Shown: piece by piece, positions 61,469-64,000 of the stretch
How the letters are laid out: each line of letters begins with the position of its first letter
Position numbering within the stretch: the stretch's first letter is position 1
The notes under the pieces: model-generated
Seen by the model: only the letters and a program-made list of their open reading frames with translations
Database searches by the model: none
What the model was told of the DNA's origin: nothing
From: Ectothiorhodospiraceae bacterium
Lineage (GTDB): Bacteria; Pseudomonadota; Gammaproteobacteria; Nitrococcales; Aquisalimonadaceae
Direction of reading: 5' to 3'
Assembly (NCBI GenBank): GCA_003565775.1
Contig: PXAT01000127.1
Span: 1 to 64,000 of the forward strand
DNA length: 64,000 bases
Position numbers and translations under genes: made by a program

Positions 61469-64000
61469 CTAGCCGGACTGTTCCTCGCGCTTCTTTTCGC
61501 GGTCCTCGGGCTTCGGCTCCTCGGCTGTCGTCGCCGCGTCTCCGTCCGTCTCGTCGGTCTTCTTCCGGTCCTCGGCGGCGGGCGCTTCGGCGGCCTTCGC
61601 CTCGGTCGGCTCCGGAGATGCCGGTTCGGACTCTGCCGCCGGCTCTTCCAGCGGTTGCCATGCCTTCGGCTCGGTGGCTGCCCCGGAAGCGGCCGGCTTT
61701 GCAGCCTCGGTCGCGGGCGCTTCCTGGTCGTCGCTGGCCGCGGCCTGTTCGGCACGGGTCTTCGGCGCACGGCGACGCGGTGGCGTTTCCGGATCCTTGC
61801 TCACGGCGGGAGTCGGCTCGGCCTTGCCGACATCGCCGGATGCAGCAGCATCCTCCGTCGGCGTCCCGGCCTTCCCGTCAGCGGACTGGTCGGCGCTGGA
61901 GGATGCAGCCGTGTCGGCTTCATTCGAGTCCGCGGCTTCCGGTTTGCGGCTCCGGCGACGCGGCCGCGGCTTCTTCGCCGGCTCGGCCTCCGGCACCTCA
62001 TTCCCGGTGGCAGCCGCCGAATCTTCAACGGTCTCTGCGGTTTCCGTTGCGGCCTTGCCTTCGTCGTTGCCCTTGTCCGTTGCCGGAATGCGGGGGCGGC
62101 CGTCGCGCATGCGCGGGTCGCGCCTGGCAGGCTGCGGCTGCACGTCCTCGGGCGTGGGTTTGTCCTGATTACCGTCGGCGGCAACCTCCGGCGCGGCTGG
62201 TTCGGCCTTCTTCTTCTCCGCTGCCGGCCGGGCCTTGCTGTCGGTGTCGTCCGGTTTGTCGGCGGTGGGCTGCTCGGCCGTCGCGGTGTCCTGCTGCCGG
62301 GCCTTGTCGACCGTGTTGTCGTTCTGCGCGTTGTTGTCGTCGGTCTGGGCGCCCTGACCCTGGCCACCACGACGCCGGCGCCGTCCGCCGCGACGTCCGC
62401 GCCGACTGCGACCGCTGCCGGTGGACCCGTCCTGGTTCTGCTGGGCCTCGGTCGAGCCGGATGCAGCAGCCGGCGAACTGGCGGTCGCCTTGTCCTCGCT
62501 TTTCGCGGCCGGTTCGCCGGTCGGCTTGTCGGTCCTGGCCGCTTCGTTCTTGGGGCCCCGGCCGGCGGCAGCCTTACCGTCGGTAGCGCTCTTCTGGCCG
62601 CCCTGGCCGCCCTGGCCACCACGTCCACCGCGACGTCGGGCACGGCCACCGCTGCCTTCGCGGCGGCTTTCGGTGCCCGATGACTGTTGTCCGCCGCGCC
62701 GGCGGCGCTGACCGGTGGAACCCTGATCGCCGGATTCGCCGGTGTCCTCCTGTTCCGTCTTGCGCGTCGAACGCTCGCTGTCATCGACAGAGAACAAGGA
62801 ACCCATCCAGCGGAAGAAGCCGCGGACCCCACCGTCGACCGAGGCGGGCGCCGTCGAGGTCGCAGGCGCTGCCGGGGTCGTGGGGGCCTTCTCGGCCGGC
62901 GGTGCCTCGGTAACGGTAGGTGCCGGTGCGGTGTTGACCGACAGTGCACTCACCGCGGCCGCCTCCGGCCGCGGTCGTTCAACAGTGGCCGCGGGCGCCT
63001 CGGTAGCCGGCGTCTCGTCGGTTGCCAGTCGGTAGCTGGTGTCGTCGGCGGAATCGTCATCGCCACGCACGCGCTGGACTGCATAATGCGGCGTCTCCAT
63101 GGTCTTGTTCGGCACCATCAGCACCTGGACCTGATGCCGCTTCTCGATGTCGATCACCGCATCGCGCTTCTCGTTCAGCAGGAAGGTGGCGACGTCCACG
63201 GGTACCTGCGCCATGACCTTGGCGGTCTTGTCCTTCATCGCTTCCTCTTCCACCAGGCGGAGGATCGACAATGCCAGCGACTCGACGCTGCGGATTGTGC
63301 CCTGGCCGCTGCAGCGCGGGCAGACCTCCTGGCTGGCTTCGCCAAGCGATGCGCGCAAGCGCTGTCGGGACATCTCCAGCAGTCCGAAGCGGGAAATGCG
63401 ACTCAGCTGGACGCGGGCACGATCCATTTTCACGGCGTCGCGCAGCCGGTTTTCGACGTCACGCTGGGCGCGGTTCGGGCCCATGTCGATGAAATCGATG
63501 ACGATCAGGCCGCCGAGATCCCGCAGCCGCAGCTGCCGTGCGATTTCTTCGGCCGCTTCCAGATTGGTGTTGAGTGCGGTTTCCTCGATATCGCTGCCCT
63601 TGGTGGCGCGCGCAGAGTTGATGTCGATCGAGATCAGCGCCTCGGTATGGTCGATCACGATGGCACCGCCGGACGGTAACTGCACGGTTCGCTCGAAGGC
63701 CGACTCGATCTGGCTTTCGATCTGGTAGCGCGTGAACAGGGGCACCGTGTCCTGATACAGCTTCAGCTTGTTCAGGTTGTACGGCATGACCTGGCGCACG
63801 AAATCCTGCGCCTGGCCGAACACGGATTCGTCATCAATCAGGATTTCGCCGGTGTCGGCGCGCAGATAGTCACGCAGGGCGCGAATGATGACATTGCTTT
63901 CCTGGTAGATCAGGAACGGGGCGCTGCGCTCTTCGGCCGCCTTGTTGATCATCTCCCAGAGTTGCAGCAGGTAGTTGAGGTCCCACTGCAGTTCCTCGAT
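61469..64000 (-). CDS. rne: Ribonuclease E, 3' part (start outside window)
   Basis: RNase E is the endonuclease that starts mRNA decay and organises the degradosome. The frame is open to the window edge ([18 protein letters not shown]). The catalytic part shows [29 protein letters not shown] (metal-binding Asp), [20 protein letters not shown] and the Zn-link CPRCSGQG. The non-catalytic C-terminal half (from about 63000 down) is long, acidic/basic and low-complexity, with Arg-rich blocks ([20 protein letters not shown]) and Ala/Glu/Pro repeats, as in other high-GC RNase E scaffolds. Confidence 0.97.
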   Translation of the reverse strand: MEELQWDLNYLLQLWEMINKAAEERSAPFLIYQESNVIIRALRDYLRADTGEILIDDESVFGQAQDFVRQVMPYNLNKLKLYQDTVPLFTRYQIESQIESAFERTVQLPSGGAIVIDHTEALISIDINSARATKGSDIEETALNTNLEAAEEIARQLRLRDLGGLIVIDFIDMGPNRAQRDVENRLRDAVKMDRARVQLSRISRFGLLEMSRQRLRASLGEASQEVCPRCSGQGTIRSVESLALSILRLVEEEAMKDKTAKVMAQVPVDVATFLLNEKRDAVIDIEKRHQVQVLMVPNKTMETPHYAVQRVRGDDDSADDTSYRLATDETPATEAPAATVERPRPEAAAVSALSVNTAPAPTVTEAPPAEKAPTTPAAPATSTAPASVDGGVRGFFRWMGSLFSVDDSERSTRKTEQEDTGESGDQGSTGQRRRRGGQQSSGTESRREGSGGRARRRGGRGGQGGQGGQKSATDGKAAAGRGPKNEAARTDKPTGEPAAKSEDKATASSPAAASGSTEAQQNQDGSTGSGRSRRGRRGGRRRRRGGQGQGAQTDDNNAQNDNTVDKARQQDTATAEQPTADKPDDTDSKARPAAEKKKAEPAAPEVAADGNQDKPTPEDVQPQPARRDPRMRDGRPRIPATDKGNDEGKAATETAETVEDSAAATGNEVPEAEPAKKPRPRRRSRKPEAADSNEADTAASSSADQSADGKAGTPTEDAAASGDVGKAEPTPAVSKDPETPPRRRAPKTRAEQAAASDDQEAPATEAAKPAASGAATEPKAWQPLEEPAAESEPASPEPTEAKAAEAPAAEDRKKTDETDGDAATTAEEPKPEDREKKREEQSG

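Noticed and set aside
61322-62683. 453-codon open frame opposite rne
   Set aside because: It is antisense to the low-complexity Arg/Ala/Glu-rich tail of RNase E, where high GC keeps all frames open; it starts inside the phosphatase gene and crosses the terminator.
61469-63000. Possible CRISPR or tandem repeat array
   Set aside because: The repetitiveness is in codons of the Ala/Glu/Pro/Arg-rich RNase E scaffold; there are no equal repeats with unique spacers.
62687-63679. 330-codon open frame opposite the rne catalytic region
   Set aside because: It is antisense to conserved RNase E sequence with catalytic motifs; no independent support.

Overview
The window is high-GC (about 64-66% by eye), densely coded DNA from a motile gammaproteobacterium. 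The flagellar gene order (fliFGHIJ, fliKLMNOPQR-flhB-flhA-flhF-flhG-fliA-cheYZAB-parC-parP-cheW) is the one known from Pseudomonas and other polarly flagellated gammaproteobacteria, and FlhF/FlhG point to a polar flagellum. The envelope genes sfsA, lolC/E, lolD, comEC, exbB/D, lpxK, kdsB and rne support a Gram-negative, lipopolysaccharide-bearing cell. I cannot name the genus; a Chromatiales- or Nevskiales-like lineage is only a guess.

Layout. 1-16714: flagellar export, basal body, switch and sigma factor genes. A near-perfect sigma-54 promoter lies in front of fliK, and fliR and flhB are separated by a 372-bp repeat-bearing gap. 16839-23935: the flagellar chemotaxis operon cheY-cheZ-cheA-cheB-parC-parP-cheW, a small basic ORF and a DUF2802 membrane protein. 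cheW has its own near-consensus FliA (sigma-28) promoter, and motCD, often found here, is missing. 24231-27381 (minus strand): a second FliK-like gene with a stand-alone FlhB C-domain gene, and an Aer-like PAS receptor. 27714-36338: sfsA, lolC/E, lolD, DUF2062 (reverse), comEC, exbB, exbD, lpxK, kdsB.

36463-60806 is an insertion of about 24 kb between kdsB and the phosphatase/rne pair, which lie close together in relatives such as Pseudomonas. It encodes a complete second chemosensory and c-di-GMP system. A GAF hybrid kinase gene ends inside a sigma-28 promoter. After it come CheY, a two-TM receptor, a STAS protein, a response regulator/PP2C/anti-sigma-kinase protein (HsbA/HsbR-like partner switch) and a giant LOV-REC-HPT-REC-GGDEF-EAL protein. 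Convergent to that is a giant CheB-CheR-PAS-LOV-kinase-REC fusion. Divergent from the fusion is a tightly coupled operon: a double-headed soluble receptor, a triple-CheW adaptor, CheB, a HEAT protein, CheR, CheY, CheA, a small STAS-like protein and a second ParA.

60883-64000: a low-molecular-weight phosphatase, a strong bidirectional terminator, and the 3' part of rne on the reverse strand.

How it may work together (inference): the first half builds and steers the polar flagellum. The island carries two LOV photosensor domains with the flavin-reactive cysteine and could feed blue light, and perhaps other cues, into c-di-GMP, receptor modification and FliA/FlgM control. Two separate ParA proteins, one per chemotaxis cluster, suggest that two chemoreceptor arrays are positioned independently.
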